DNA of 47,447 bases from an actinobacterium SCGC AAA044-N04 (GCA_000378885.1 KB900464.1:7018-54464); one strand, 5' to 3'. Numbered from the stretch's first letter, positions 17,563 through 27,613 are shown. Notes: generated by a model from the letters alone, not told the origin. Program-made: numbers and translations.

Positions 17563-19095
17563 ATGGCAACTGCGAAGACTCCCGCGAAAACTGCGGCAAA
17601 GGGGAAAAAACCCGTCGGTCCAAAACCTGGTGAATACCCAGGCAAGATCGTTGATATCGATGTTTCTAAGGAAGTTTCTGAATCTTTTCTTGAGTATGCA
17701 TACTCAGTAATTTATTCACGTGCACTTCCAGATGCACGCGATGGTTTAAAGCCAGTTCACCGTCGCATCTTGCATCAGATGGCAGATATGGGACTTCGCC
17801 CAGAGCGCGGACATGTTAAGAGTGCGCGTGTAGTTGGTGAAGTAATGGGTAAGTTGCACCCTCACGGAGATGGCGCAATTTATGACGCACTCGTTCGCAT
17901 GGCGCAATCTTTTTCTATGCGCTTGCCTCTTATCGATGGCCACGGAAACTTTGGTTCACTCGATGCCGGTCCTGCAGCGATGCGCTATACCGAAGCCCGC
18001 CTTGCATCTGCTGCGATGGCAATGGTTGCAGAAGCAGATGAGAACACCGTTGACTTTGGTCCTAACTATGACGGCCAGTTAGCTGAACCTCTTGTTCTTC
18101 CTGCTGCTTATCCCAACCTGCTCGTTAACGGCGGTTCTGGAATTGCTGTGGGTATGGCCACCAACATGGCTCCACATAATCTGGGCGAAGTTATCGCTGC
18201 AACTAAGTTTTTGATTGAAAACCCATCTGCCACAGTTAAGCAGTTAATGAAATATGTTCCTGGTCCAGATTTTCCAACAGGCGGAGAACTTGTTGGCCTT
18301 GAAGGTGTGCGCGAGGCTTATGCAACCGGTAAGGGTTCATTTAAAGTGCGCGCCAGCGTTGAGATCGAAAAGGTCTCCACACGCAAAATGGGAATTGTTA
18401 TTAAAGAACTTCCCTTCACAATCGGGCCTGAAAAGGTTGTTGAGCGAATTGCAGCCCTTGTTAAAGCTAAGAAAATCCAAGGGATTAGCGACATCATCGA
18501 TTTAACTGATGGCCAGACCGGTACCAACGTAGTTATTGAGATTAAGAACGGCTTTGAACCAGAAGCAGTCCTAGAACAGCTCTATGCACTTACTCCTATG
18601 GAAGATGCCTTCTCCATCAATGCTGTTGCATTGGTTAAGGGAAAGCCTCAGACTCTTGGATTAAAAGAGCTGCTTAAAGTCTTTATTGAACACCGCATTG
18701 AAGTTGTTCGTCGTCGCTCTGAGTTCCGCAAAGCAAAGGCAGAGGGACGTTTAACTCTTGTTGATGGACTCTTAAAGGCGATTATCGATATCGATAAGGT
18801 CATCAAGATTATCCGCGGCAGCGATGATGCAGCTGCTGCTAAAGAGAAGTTAATGAAGGACTTTAAGTTAAACGATGAGCAAACTACCTATATCTTGGAT
18901 ATGCCACTTCGTCGTTTAACGAAAATGAGCAAGCTAGAACTTGAAACTGAGCAAAAAGAACTCAAATCAACTATTGCAGAACTGACAAAGCTTCTAAAAA
19001 GTGAAGATGCGATCAAAGCACAGGTTTCAGATGAATTAACCGCAGTTGGTAAGTCATTTGCAACCGCCAGAAAAACTCGAATTGGCGCTGCCTAA
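17563..19095 (+). CDS. parC: Type IIA DNA topoisomerase subunit A (ParC/GyrA family) lacking the C-terminal pinwheel domain
   Basis: This is the DNA cleavage-rejoining subunit. The winged-helix breakage domain is complete: HRRILHQMADMGLRPER near residue 66, GKLHPHGDGAIYDALVRMAQ near 96, and catalytic Tyr142 in AAMRYTEARL. Tower and coiled-coil regions follow to about residue 495. The protein then ends (510 residues), whereas GyrA and ParC usually exceed 740 because of a C-terminal beta-pinwheel DNA-wrapping domain, absent here. The N-terminus carries a short Lys/Ala tail. Pairing with the parE gene at 20.7-22.8 kb and the Streptomyces-like order suggest topoisomerase IV rather than gyrase. 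Confidence 0.9.
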   Translation: MATAKTPAKTAAKGKKPVGPKPGEYPGKIVDIDVSKEVSESFLEYAYSVIYSRALPDARDGLKPVHRRILHQMADMGLRPERGHVKSARVVGEVMGKLHPHGDGAIYDALVRMAQSFSMRLPLIDGHGNFGSLDAGPAAMRYTEARLASAAMAMVAEADENTVDFGPNYDGQLAEPLVLPAAYPNLLVNGGSGIAVGMATNMAPHNLGEVIAATKFLIENPSATVKQLMKYVPGPDFPTGGELVGLEGVREAYATGKGSFKVRASVEIEKVSTRKMGIVIKELPFTIGPEKVVERIAALVKAKKIQGISDIIDLTDGQTGTNVVIEIKNGFEPEAVLEQLYALTPMEDAFSINAVALVKGKPQTLGLKELLKVFIEHRIEVVRRRSEFRKAKAEGRLTLVDGLLKAIIDIDKVIKIIRGSDDAAAAKEKLMKDFKLNDEQTTYILDMPLRRLTKMSKLELETEQKELKSTIAELTKLLKSEDAIKAQVSDELTAVGKSFATARKTRIGAA

Positions 19096-19117
19096 GCTCT
19101 AAGCGTTAAACTACGGC

Positions 19118-20716
19118 GTGATTTCAACCCAAGCGCTAGAACTTCGAGCAGGTGCTCGCCTGCTCGTTAAGGGCGTGACTGTGCGCATCAATAGCGGTGA
19201 CCGCATTGGTTTTGTGGGTAGAAACGGTGCAGGTAAATCCACTCTTGCAAAAGTATTAGCAGGTGAAACTATGCCTGCAGGGGGCGCGGTAAATCGCACA
19301 GGAAAAATTGGTTACCTGCCACAAGATCCACGCACTGGTGATGAACCTGGCACAGTAATCGAGCGCATTCTCTCTGCCCGTGATTTAGATCAGATTTCAC
19401 ATCGCATGCGCGCTGTGGAAGAAGAGATGGCAACTGCCCAAGGTGAAGCCCTTGAAAAAGCAATGGATCGCTACACCCGTGTTGAACATGAGTTCAGTGC
19501 CGCCGGTGGATATGCAGCAACGGCTGAAGCAGAAGCGATTGCAACATCTTTGGGTGTGACAGAGGCAGTCTTTGGACACGAGCTCTCCACACTCTCTGGT
19601 GGTCAACGCCGCCGTATTGAATTGGCTCGCATCCTTTTTAGCGGTGCTGAGACTTTGCTTCTTGATGAGCCAACTAACCACTTAGATGCTGACTCCATTA
19701 TGTGGCTGCGAGAGTTTTTAGCTAAATACTCCGGCGGCCTTGTCATCATCTCCCACGATGTGAACTTGATTGAAACCGTTGTTAACAAAGTTTTCTATCT
19801 CGATGCCAACCGCAACGTTATCGATGTATATAACTTGGGTTGGAAGGCATACCTTCTCCAGCGCGAACAAGATGAACACCGCCGTAAGAAAGAGCGCGCC
19901 AATGCTGAAAAGCGTGCAGAGATTTTGCAGAAGCAGGGCGAGAAGATGCGTGCAAAGGCATCGAAGGCAACTGCTGCCCAAGGCATGTTACGTAGAGCGG
20001 AAAAACTTCGCAGCGGTCTAGAAGATGTTCGTGTGAACGACAAAGTTGCACGTCTGCGCTTTCCAACTCCTGCCCCATGTGGCAAGACTCCCCTTTCTGG
20101 TGAAGAGCTTTCAAAGTCTTATGGCTCACTTGAAATCTTTACCGATGTTTCTTGTGTGATTGATAAAGGCTCTCGTGTTGTAATCCTTGGTCTTAACGGT
20201 GCTGGTAAAACAACACTTCTTAGAATTCTGGCCGGTGAACTTGAATCCGATACTGGAAAAGTTGAACAAGGCCACGGCTTAAAGATTGGTTACTACGCCC
20301 AGGAACATGAATCCCTGGACTTTGAGCGCACAGTCTTAGAGAACATGATGTCTGCAACGCCAGATCTGCGTGAACCAGAAGCTCGTAATACTTTAGGTTC
20401 ATTCCTTTTCATCGGCGATGATGTTCACAAACCCGTCAAGGTCTTATCTGGTGGTGAGCGAACACGTCTTGCTCTAGCTGTTCTCGTTGTCTCTGCTGCA
20501 AATGTATTGCTCCTAGATGAGCCAACAAATAACTTAGATCCAGCATCTCGCGCCGAAATCCTGGGAGCACTTGCTGAGTATCAAGGCTCAGTCATCATGG
20601 TTTCTCACGATGAAGGCGCTGTGCAATCACTCAAACCTGAGCGAGTTATCTTGTTGCCAGATGGCGATGAGGATCTATGGAAAGACGAGTACTTCGACTT
20701 AGTTTCTATCGACTAA
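19118..20716 (+). CDS. ABC-F family ATPase
   Basis: This 532-residue protein has two ABC ATPase domains and no membrane segments, the mark of ABC-F proteins, which act on ribosomes. Walker A motifs are GRNGAGKST near residue 35 and GLNGAGKTT near 350. Signature and Walker B blocks are LSGGQRRRIELARILF with LLLDEPTNHLD near 185, and LSGGERTRLALAVLVV with LLLDEPTNNLD near 465. A Lys/Arg-rich linker (residues about 250-310) joins the halves. The start is GTG 19118. Candidate subfamilies are the EttA, Uup or actinobacterial housekeeping types, and resistance is not implied. The stop interlocks with parE in CTAA. Confidence 0.93.
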   Translation: MISTQALELRAGARLLVKGVTVRINSGDRIGFVGRNGAGKSTLAKVLAGETMPAGGAVNRTGKIGYLPQDPRTGDEPGTVIERILSARDLDQISHRMRAVEEEMATAQGEALEKAMDRYTRVEHEFSAAGGYAATAEAEAIATSLGVTEAVFGHELSTLSGGQRRRIELARILFSGAETLLLDEPTNHLDADSIMWLREFLAKYSGGLVIISHDVNLIETVVNKVFYLDANRNVIDVYNLGWKAYLLQREQDEHRRKKERANAEKRAEILQKQGEKMRAKASKATAAQGMLRRAEKLRSGLEDVRVNDKVARLRFPTPAPCGKTPLSGEELSKSYGSLEIFTDVSCVIDKGSRVVILGLNGAGKTTLLRILAGELESDTGKVEQGHGLKIGYYAQEHESLDFERTVLENMMSATPDLREPEARNTLGSFLFIGDDVHKPVKVLSGGERTRLALAVLVVSAANVLLLDEPTNNLDPASRAEILGALAEYQGSVIMVSHDEGAVQSLKPERVILLPDGDEDLWKDEYFDLVSID

Positions 20717-22821
20717 GCGTCGATATGTTCGCGATCAATCTCAGCGTTAGCAATAAATTCCTTGCGTGGGGCAACATCACTGCCCATCAATAGTTCAAAC
20801 ATGGCCTCGGCAGCTGATGCGTCAGAGACTGTGATGCGACGTAGTGTGCGGGCATCTGGATCCATGGTTGTTTCGCGCAGCTGATCTGCATCCATTTCGC
20901 CCAGACCTTTATAGCGCTGAATAGGCTCTTTCCAACGCTTTCCGCTCTTCTTTAAATCTGCAGTAATTTTCTTCATCTCATCATCGCTATAGGTGTAGAT
21001 GTATTCACCCTTCTTTCCTCCCCCGCCCATTACTTCAATGCGGTGCAAAGGTGGGATAGCAGCAAATACACGGCCCGCATCAATCAGAGGGCGCATATAT
21101 CGATACATCAGCGTTAATAGCAAGCAGCGAATGTGTGCGCCATCAACGTCAGCATCTGACATCAAAATAACGCGGCCATAGCGGGCTTCATCTAGTTCAA
21201 ATGACTTTCCAGAGCCTGCGCCAATGACCTGAATAATTGATCCGCACTCTTTATCTTCAAGCATCTGCGAAAGAGAAGCTTTTTGAACGTTAAGAATCTT
21301 TCCGCGAATTGGCAAAATCGCTTGGAACTCAGAGTTACGTGCAGCCTTGGTTGTGCCAAGGGCTGAGTCGCCTTCCACGATAAATAGCTCTGTGCGTGTT
21401 ACATCCTCTGAACGACAATCAGATAACTTCGTTGGAAGTGATGATGATTCCAAAGCGTTCTTGCGGCGTTGCAAATCTTTATGAGCACGAGCACTAATGC
21501 GTGTGCGGGAAGCTGCTGCGATCTTTTCAAGTACTAAGCGCCCATTAGCTTTATCAATGCGCTTTGAAGTATTGAAATACTCTTTCATCTTATCTGCCAC
21601 AACTGCTGAAACTATTCGCGTGGCAGCAGCTGTTCCTAGAACTTCCTTCGTCTGACCTTCAAACTGTGGTTCAGACATTCGAACAGTGACAACAGCAGTT
21701 AAACCCTCGATGACGTCATCTTTAATGACATCGATTTCCTTGTTGGCAAGAGTTTTAGTCGAGCGAAGCGCCTCATTAACGACCTTGACCAAAGCGCGCT
21801 CAAAGCCCAGTACGTGTGTTCCACCCTTTGGCGTTGCAATGATGTTTACGAATGAGCGCTGCGTGGTCTCAAAACCATTGCCCCACTTCATGGCGATATC
21901 AACTTCCATATCGCGCTCAACTTCAGTTGAAACCATGTGGCCTTTATCGTCTAGAACAGGAACAGTCTCTTGGTAATGACCGGTGCCATAGATACGGATG
22001 ACATCTCCCACGGCTTCATCGGGTTGTAAGAAATTACAGTATTCAGTGATTCCACTCTTGTGGAAGAAAGTCTCTGTTGTCTTGGTCTTTGTGCGGTTGT
22101 CATTAACAATCAGTGTTAAACCAGGAACTAAGTAAGAAGTCTGGCGAGCACGTGCATAGATATCTTCTAAATCAAGCTCTGCCTCTTTAAGGAAAATCTG
22201 GCGATCACTCCACCACTTAATGCGTGTGCCAGTAACTTTGCTAGAGATTTTGCCAATAACGCGTAATCCTGATTTTGGTTCAAATGGTGCTTTTGGTCCA
22301 TCGCCATCAAAGATTCCTGCAACACCGCGTTGAAATGACATCCAATAAATCTTGCCATCGCGATCAACTTCAGCATCTAGGCGAGATGCAAGTGCGTTCA
22401 CTACGGATGCACCAACACCGTGCAGACCACCAGATGCTGCATATGAACCGCCACCGAATTTTCCACCTGCGTGCAATTTAGTGAGAACTACTTCAACACC
22501 AGTTAAACCAGTCTTGGGTTCTTTATCTACAGGAATTCCGCGACCATCATCATGGACTTCAACAGAACCATCTGATTCAAGATTAATTTCAATTTTCTTA
22601 CAATGTCCAGCCAGTGACTCATCTACTGAGTTATCAATGATTTCCCACAAGCAGTGCATGAGTCCACGTGAGTCTGTGGAGCCGATATACATACCTGGGC
22701 GCTTGCGAACGGCATCGAGACCCTCTAAAACCGCTAGATCTTTTGCGGTATAGCTATCCTGCACATTTGTCGCAATATCTTTTTCGGCCACGGGGCGAAA
22801 GGTTATCGCCCGTAGGCGCAA
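20713..22821 (-). CDS. parE: DNA topoisomerase IV subunit B (ParE/GyrB family)
   Basis: This ATPase subunit has the GHKL domain (EIIDNSVDESLAGHC near residue 61, DDGRGIPVD near 91, GLHGVGASVVNALAS near 132), the transducer domain, the TOPRIM core with EGDSALGTTKAARN near 480 and ILMSDADVDGAHIR near 555, and the C-terminal GLGEMDADQLRETTMDP block. The start is uncertain: residues 1-10 look unlike the family, and a GTG at 22791 (VAEKDIATN) is a good alternative. Together with the subunit A gene it forms a heterotetramer that decatenates daughter chromosomes. The two genes are separated by the ABC-F gene and transcribed towards each other. Confidence 0.94.
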   Translation of the reverse strand: MRLRAITFRPVAEKDIATNVQDSYTAKDLAVLEGLDAVRKRPGMYIGSTDSRGLMHCLWEIIDNSVDESLAGHCKKIEINLESDGSVEVHDDGRGIPVDKEPKTGLTGVEVVLTKLHAGGKFGGGSYAASGGLHGVGASVVNALASRLDAEVDRDGKIYWMSFQRGVAGIFDGDGPKAPFEPKSGLRVIGKISSKVTGTRIKWWSDRQIFLKEAELDLEDIYARARQTSYLVPGLTLIVNDNRTKTKTTETFFHKSGITEYCNFLQPDEAVGDVIRIYGTGHYQETVPVLDDKGHMVSTEVERDMEVDIAMKWGNGFETTQRSFVNIIATPKGGTHVLGFERALVKVVNEALRSTKTLANKEIDVIKDDVIEGLTAVVTVRMSEPQFEGQTKEVLGTAAATRIVSAVVADKMKEYFNTSKRIDKANGRLVLEKIAAASRTRISARAHKDLQRRKNALESSSLPTKLSDCRSEDVTRTELFIVEGDSALGTTKAARNSEFQAILPIRGKILNVQKASLSQMLEDKECGSIIQVIGAGSGKSFELDEARYGRVILMSDADVDGAHIRCLLLTLMYRYMRPLIDAGRVFAAIPPLHRIEVMGGGGKKGEYIYTYSDDEMKKITADLKKSGKRWKEPIQRYKGLGEMDADQLRETTMDPDARTLRRITVSDASAAEAMFELLMGSDVAPRKEFIANAEIDREHIDA

Positions 22822-22990
22822 ATGAGTTGCAAGCGCGCCGAATACGTCTCAGATACTGGAAATATCGATATTTGCCCAGCAAATTAACATCAATTTAACG
22901 AAAATAATTTAATTATAACGAGCGGGGAATATCCAGACATGGTTTGATGTTCCATAGGAAGTAAGACACAACGCACGAACGGAGAGAGAT

Positions 22991-23206
22991 ATGTCAGAAC
23001 AATTGATGCTCGAATCAGTACCTCTTAACGCCCTTGACCGTTGCGACCGCTGCGGAGCCCAGGCTTATGTTCGCGCTGTGCTTCTAAACGGCGGAGAACT
23101 CATGTTCTGTGCTCACCATGGCAAGGAATATGCCGAAAAGCTAAAGAGCGTTGCTGCAAAGATTGTCGATGAGAGCGAAAAGCTCGTCGAGACTCCTTCT
23201 ATTTAA
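22991..23206 (+). CDS. DUF7455-like small zinc-binding protein
   Basis: This 71-residue cytoplasmic protein has a probable zinc site, Cys18-x2-Cys21 and Cys40-x-x-His43, with a short helix after it. Small proteins of this type (DUF7455) are conserved next to the principal sigma factor and parE in many actinobacteria, matching the position here. The function is not established. The start is well supported by GGAGAGAG upstream of the ATG. An AT-rich stretch about 22890-22920 holds the likely promoter. Its TAA interlocks with that of the convergent CDGSH gene (TTAA). Confidence 0.88.
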   Translation: MSEQLMLESVPLNALDRCDRCGAQAYVRAVLLNGGELMFCAHHGKEYAEKLKSVAAKIVDESEKLVETPSI

Positions 23207-23394
23207 TCTTTTTTAGCAGCCTTATCTCTGTGTGATCCATCGCAGTTTGGCTTATCTTTTGATAGTCCACAGCCACAAAACTTCACATTTTCTTTAGTTT
23301 CTAAAATATTGCCTTCGCGATCAACGAAATCAACTGCGCCAATAATCTTAATTGAACCACTCTCAGGGTTAATAAAGATTCGTGCGTTAGTCAT
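23203..23394 (-). CDS. CDGSH iron-sulfur domain protein
   Basis: This 63-residue protein ends with a canonical CDGSH signature: Cys40, Cys42, Cys51 and His55 in FCGCGLSKDKPNCDGSH, the four ligands of a redox-active 2Fe-2S cluster. The N-terminal 35 residues form the usual short beta-structure (IKIIGAVDFVDREGNIL). No transmembrane anchor is present, so it is a soluble bacterial form, and its electron partner is unknown. It begins 3 bases after the sigA stop on the same strand and is probably read through from that operon. Confidence 0.93.
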   Translation of the reverse strand: MTNARIFINPESGSIKIIGAVDFVDREGNILETKENVKFCGCGLSKDKPNCDGSHRDKAAKKD

Positions 23395-23397
23395 GGA

Positions 23398-25089
23398 TTA
23401 ATCCAAGTAGTCGCGAAGGACCTGGCTGCGAGATGGGTGACGTAGCTTTGACATTGTCTTTGATTCAATCTGGCGAATACGCTCACGTGTAACGCCATAG
23501 ACCTTTCCAATTTCATCCAACGTCTTTGGTTGTCCATCAGTTAAACCAAATCGCATTGCAACTACACCAGCTTCACGCTCTGAGAGCGTATCTAGAACTG
23601 AGTGCAACTGCTCTTGCAATAATGTGAATGAAACCGCATCAGCTGGAACAACAGCTTCAGAGTCTTCAATCAAATCACCGAACTCAGAATCGCCTTCTTC
23701 ACCCAGTGGTGTGTGAAGTGAAATTGGTTCGCGGCCATACTTTTGAACTTCGACAACCTTTTCAGGTGTCATATCCAGCTCTTTAGCTAACTCTTCTGGG
23801 GTCGGTTCGCGACCTAGATCTTGAAGCATCTGGCGCTGAACACGTGCCAACTTATTAATAACTTCAACCATGTGAACAGGAATACGGATTGTGCGGGCCT
23901 GGTCAGCCATTGCACGTGTAATTGCCTGGCGAATCCACCATGTGGCATAGGTTGAGAACTTATAACCCTTTGTGTAGTCAAACTTCTCAACGGCGCGAAT
24001 CAAACCTAAGTTACCTTCTTGAATAAGGTCAAGGAAAAGCATTCCACGACCGGTGTAGCGCTTTGCAAGAGAGACAACCAGACGAAGGTTTGCTTCTAGC
24101 AAGTGGTTCTTTGCACGCTTTCCATCTTCAACAAGCCATTCAAGTTCACGCTTTAACTTCTTTTCAATCTTCTTCTCATCTTTAAGCTTTGCTTCAGCAA
24201 AAAGACCTGCTTCAACGCGTGTAGCAAGCTCCACTTCAAGCTCTGCATTAAGTAGTGCCACGCGGCCAATTTGCTTCAGGTAATCCTTTACTGGATCTGC
24301 TGTAGCACCAGCGGTCATAACTGTCTGGGCAGGGGCGTCATCTTCTTCAGAGGCCTTTAAAGTGAAGGCATTTTCTTCATTGCCAGAAGTATCCTCAGTT
24401 AAGTTAACAACGCGTGGTTGGTTGCCCTTATCTTCTTCTTCCCCATCAATGATTTCAACAACTTCTTTAATCAAAGTCTCAACATCTTCAAGCTCTACTT
24501 CTTCAAGCTCTACTTCTTCCCCATCGATCTTAACGACTGCAGCTTTACCAGTCTTAGCATCAATCTTTGGCGCAGCAACTGGTGCAACCTTTGGCTCAAT
24601 AAGTGCGTAGTCGCTCTTTTTCAAAATACGAGATGGTGCACCAAGTCCAGCTTTGCGTAGTTTTTCAACAATGACTGGAACTTCAGTTGCTAGCGCACGG
24701 GCTTCATCTACTAAATCTTTATCCGTCTTTTTAGGAATGCGGTTGATCGATGTAACACCACGCTTTTCTAGCTCTGCTAGAACTTCATGCTGGCGCAGTA
24801 CTGCATTTTTAGCATCAACAATTGCTTGAACATCTTTTGCCGTTAAATCTTTCTTGAGTGCAATCTTTACAGGTGCAACTTTTTTCGCAGGTGCGGCCTT
24901 TTTAACTGGCGCTGCCTTCTTGGCCGCTACTTTCTTTGCAGGGGCCGCCTTTTTTGCTGCAGCTTTCTTTACTGGCGCGCTCTTTTTGGCAGGGGCTGTT
25001 TTTTTAGCAGCAGTTTTCTTTACAGGTGCAGCTTTTTTTGTAACAGCTTTCTTTAACACCTTGTTTTTGAGCGCACTAAATACAGCCAC
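23398..25089 (-). CDS. sigA: Principal RNA polymerase sigma factor (SigA/HrdB/RpoD)
   Basis: This 563-residue housekeeping sigma70 has region 1.2 ([16 protein letters not shown]) near residue 270, regions 2.1-2.4 near 330-410 including [19 protein letters not shown] and [17 protein letters not shown], region 3 ([13 protein letters not shown]), and region 4 with the helix-turn-helix [17 protein letters not shown] near 535. Residues 1-80 are a low-complexity Lys/Ala/Pro tract ([13 protein letters not shown] type), followed by an acidic stretch near 200-235. HrdB-type factors of actinobacteria have similar extensions. The start is GTG 25089, eight bases after AAAGGA. Confidence 0.97.
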   Translation of the reverse strand: MAVFSALKNKVLKKAVTKKAAPVKKTAAKKTAPAKKSAPVKKAAAKKAAPAKKVAAKKAAPVKKAAPAKKVAPVKIALKKDLTAKDVQAIVDAKNAVLRQHEVLAELEKRGVTSINRIPKKTDKDLVDEARALATEVPVIVEKLRKAGLGAPSRILKKSDYALIEPKVAPVAAPKIDAKTGKAAVVKIDGEEVELEEVELEDVETLIKEVVEIIDGEEEDKGNQPRVVNLTEDTSGNEENAFTLKASEEDDAPAQTVMTAGATADPVKDYLKQIGRVALLNAELEVELATRVEAGLFAEAKLKDEKKIEKKLKRELEWLVEDGKRAKNHLLEANLRLVVSLAKRYTGRGMLFLDLIQEGNLGLIRAVEKFDYTKGYKFSTYATWWIRQAITRAMADQARTIRIPVHMVEVINKLARVQRQMLQDLGREPTPEELAKELDMTPEKVVEVQKYGREPISLHTPLGEEGDSEFGDLIEDSEAVVPADAVSFTLLQEQLHSVLDTLSEREAGVVAMRFGLTDGQPKTLDEIGKVYGVTRERIRQIESKTMSKLRHPSRSQVLRDYLD

Positions 25090-25105
25090 AATTGTCCTTT
25101 GGTTT

Positions 25106-25142
25106 TTATCAGCGAGCGCGCTGATGCGATGGCTATATTATA
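25106..25142 (-). promoter_or_regulatory. sigA promoter -10 element and 5' leader hairpin
   Basis: On the minus strand a perfect TATAAT lies at 25142-25137, about 48 bases upstream of the GTG start. The sequence seventeen bases further upstream (TGCATT) is only a weak -35. Between the -10 and the ribosome-binding site, plus-strand positions about 25110-25127 form a perfect 7-bp hairpin (ATCAGCG with CGCTGAT, four-base loop) that would sit in the leader. Any control by the hairpin is unproven. Confidence 0.5.
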
Positions 25143-25189
25143 ATTTGTCCACAGGGGTAAATGCACATCCAAAAGCGATAATTCGACCC

Positions 25190-26278
25190 TTATTTAGCTA
25201 AATCCAACGCCGTTCTAATCACATTTCCAACAGATTCAACCTCCACCAGGAAGCCATCGTGGCCAAATGGCGATGAAATCGTGACTAAAGGCGCAGCGTG
25301 AGGTGCAAAGTCAGCGATTTCAGCCTGCAGGCGCACAGGAAAGAGGCGATCGGTGTCAATGGAGACGGCAACAACTGGAACTGAGATGGATTCAAGGGCT
25401 GCAGCCACTCCTCCTCGGCCACGGCCAATGTCATGAGAAATCATGGCCTCAGTCAGGGCTATATAGGTATTGGCATCAAAGCGATGGGCCAACTTATCGG
25501 CCTGATGATCTAGATATGACTCAACGGCATAGCGTCCCGTGTCATCGCCTTGGAGTTCTCGCCCAAAGCGAATATCCATTTCGGCTTCAGTTCTATACGT
25601 CAGATGGGCAATACGTCGTGCAATGCCCATTCCAGCTATTGGTCCGGCATCTTGTTCATAGTAATCACCATTGTTGAAGTTGGGATCAGTTTTTATTGCG
25701 CGCAGTTCAATAGACCATGTTCCAATCTGATCACCAGTTGCAACTGCAGAAGAGCCAATCGTGCAGATTGCACCAACACGATGTGGCAACTGCACAGCCC
25801 ATTCCAATGAACGCATGCCGCCCAGGGATGGTCCAACTGCCAAGCGATATTTCTCAATCCCCAGCACATCACTAAATTGAATTTCAGCCTTGACCATGTC
25901 ACGAATTGTCAGAGATGGAAAACGAGAACCATATCTTTTGCCATCAGGGGCAAGGGAGGACGGACCAGTTGATCCCTGGCATCCACCAATAACATTGGGA
26001 CAGACAACAAAATATTTGTTTGTATCAAAAGGCAATCCTGGCCCCACCATCGATGGCCACCAGCCAGCAACATCTGACCAACCAGTCATCGCATGGTTAA
26101 CTAAAATCGCATTATCTTTTTTAGCATTTAACTCGCCCCAGCTTTGATAGGCGATAGTCACATCTTTGAGTACTTCACCATCTTCAAGGCCGACATCGCC
26201 GATTTTTAGAAAACGCCGATCACCGGGTGCATGGTGTTCAAGCCATGCCCCGGTTACCGAAGCGTTAATTTCTCTCAT
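25190..26278 (-). CDS. metX: Homoserine O-acetyltransferase
   Basis: MetX activates homoserine with acetyl-CoA for methionine synthesis by direct sulfhydrylation. This alpha/beta-hydrolase fold protein of 362 residues has the nucleophile Ser151 in GPSLGGMRSLEWA, the catalytic Asp in SIDTDRLFPV near 308, and the His in FGHDGFLVE near 340. Family blocks NHAMTGWSDV and CPNVIGGCQGSTGP are present. Acyl-CoA preference (acetyl or succinyl) cannot be settled by eye, but the metY partner argues for acetyl. Its ATG immediately follows the metY stop, so both lie on the riboswitch-controlled transcript. Confidence 0.95.
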   Translation of the reverse strand: MREINASVTGAWLEHHAPGDRRFLKIGDVGLEDGEVLKDVTIAYQSWGELNAKKDNAILVNHAMTGWSDVAGWWPSMVGPGLPFDTNKYFVVCPNVIGGCQGSTGPSSLAPDGKRYGSRFPSLTIRDMVKAEIQFSDVLGIEKYRLAVGPSLGGMRSLEWAVQLPHRVGAICTIGSSAVATGDQIGTWSIELRAIKTDPNFNNGDYYEQDAGPIAGMGIARRIAHLTYRTEAEMDIRFGRELQGDDTGRYAVESYLDHQADKLAHRFDANTYIALTEAMISHDIGRGRGGVAAALESISVPVVAVSIDTDRLFPVRLQAEIADFAPHAAPLVTISSPFGHDGFLVEVESVGNVIRTALDLAK

Positions 26279-27601
26279 CTAGCGGGCTGCAGCAAAACCA
26301 TCTGCTAAATCTGCCTTGATATCTTCGATATCTTCAAGACCAACAGATAAGCGGATTAAGCCGGGCTTGACGCCTGCATTGAGTAATTCCTCAGGTGAGA
26401 GTTGTGAGTGAGTAGTCGATGCTGGATGAATAACTAGTGATCTCACATCACCAATATTTGCAACATGTGAGTGCAAGCGCAACCCTTCAACAAACTTCTG
26501 TCCAGCCTCAATTCCACCCTTGATTTCAAAGGAGAGCACTGAGCCTGAACCCTTCGGTGCATACTTTGTGGCAAGTTTGTTGTATGAATTACTTGGTAGA
26601 GATGAGTAATTAACTTTCTCAACCTGTGGGTGGCTCTCTAGCCATGTAGCAACTGCCTTAGCATTTTCTAAATGTTGTTTCATGCGAAGAGTCAGCGTCT
26701 CAAGACCTTGAGCCAGAAGCCATGCATTAAATGGGCTCACAGCAGCTCCGATATCGCGAAGAAGGGTCAGACGAATTTTGAAGATGTAGGCAAGATTTGC
26801 ACCAAATGCTGATCCAACCCCTAGAGCCTGGGCATAGACAAGGCCGTGATAGGAAGGATCTGGAGTGTTAAAGCTTGTGAACTTTTCAGGATAGAGCGCA
26901 TAATCAAAGTTACCTGAATCCACAATCGCACCCACTACTGCATTTCCGTGACCAGCAAGAAACTTAGTTGCCGAGTGAACCACTACATCTGCACCAAATT
27001 CGATTGGCTTAATAACATAGGGTGTTGCCACAGTGTTATCGACAATTAATGGCACATGATTTTCGTGAGCAACCTTTGCAACTGCAGCGATATCTAAAAT
27101 ATCGTTATTAGGGTTTGAAATCGTCTCACCAAAAAATGCTTTGGTATTAGGGCGAACTGCCTTAGCCCACTCTGCTGGATCATTGGGGTTATCAACGAAA
27201 GTAACCTCCACGCCAAAAGTTGGCAAGGTGTAATGGAACAAGTTATATGTGCCACCATAGAGATACTTCGATGAAACAATATGATCTCCAGCCGTTGCAA
27301 CAGCTAAGACTGCAAAAGTTGTAGCAGCAGAACCTGAAGCAAGCAGCAGAGCTGCAACGCCACCCTCGAGTGATGCAATGCGCTTTTCAACAACATCTTG
27401 CGTCGGGTTCATGATGCGGGTATAGATATTGCCTAACTCTGCCAAACCAAAAAGATCTGCTGCATGTTTTGTATCGCGGAATTGATATGCAGTGGTTTGA
27501 TACAGAGGAAGTGCACGTGCTCCAGTTGTTGGATCTGCAACTTGTCCGGCGTGAATTTGACGCGTTTCAAAAGCTGCTTCTTCAAGTGAAAAGGTTGACA
27601 T
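26279..27601 (-). CDS. metY: O-acetylhomoserine sulfhydrylase
   Basis: MetY makes homocysteine (or methionine) from O-acetylhomoserine and sulfide (or methanethiol). This 440-residue Cys/Met-metabolism PLP enzyme has LYQTTAYQF near residue 33, the ASGSAATTFAVLAVATAGDHIV block near 90, and the PLP lysine in HSATKFLAGHGN near 212. The C-terminal LRLHSHVANIGDVRSLVIHP block is typical of the MetY branch. The start is ATG 27601, with GGGAGG about ten bases upstream. The gene is first in the metY-metX operon, and its leader holds a SAM-IV riboswitch. Confidence 0.95.
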   Translation of the reverse strand: MSTFSLEEAAFETRQIHAGQVADPTTGARALPLYQTTAYQFRDTKHAADLFGLAELGNIYTRIMNPTQDVVEKRIASLEGGVAALLLASGSAATTFAVLAVATAGDHIVSSKYLYGGTYNLFHYTLPTFGVEVTFVDNPNDPAEWAKAVRPNTKAFFGETISNPNNDILDIAAVAKVAHENHVPLIVDNTVATPYVIKPIEFGADVVVHSATKFLAGHGNAVVGAIVDSGNFDYALYPEKFTSFNTPDPSYHGLVYAQALGVGSAFGANLAYIFKIRLTLLRDIGAAVSPFNAWLLAQGLETLTLRMKQHLENAKAVATWLESHPQVEKVNYSSLPSNSYNKLATKYAPKGSGSVLSFEIKGGIEAGQKFVEGLRLHSHVANIGDVRSLVIHPASTTHSQLSPEELLNAGVKPGLIRLSVGLEDIEDIKADLADGFAAAR

Positions 27602-27613
27602 GTGAGTAATTCC

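Noticed and set aside
19118..20716. ABC-F gene as an antibiotic resistance determinant
   Set aside because: Housekeeping ABC-F proteins are common in this chromosomal context and no resistance-specific feature can be seen.
24840..25080. Repetitive DNA in the 5' part of sigA considered as a CRISPR or satellite
   Set aside because: It codes in frame for the Lys/Ala/Pro N-terminus of the sigma factor, a known feature of actinobacterial HrdB proteins, and has no spacer structure.
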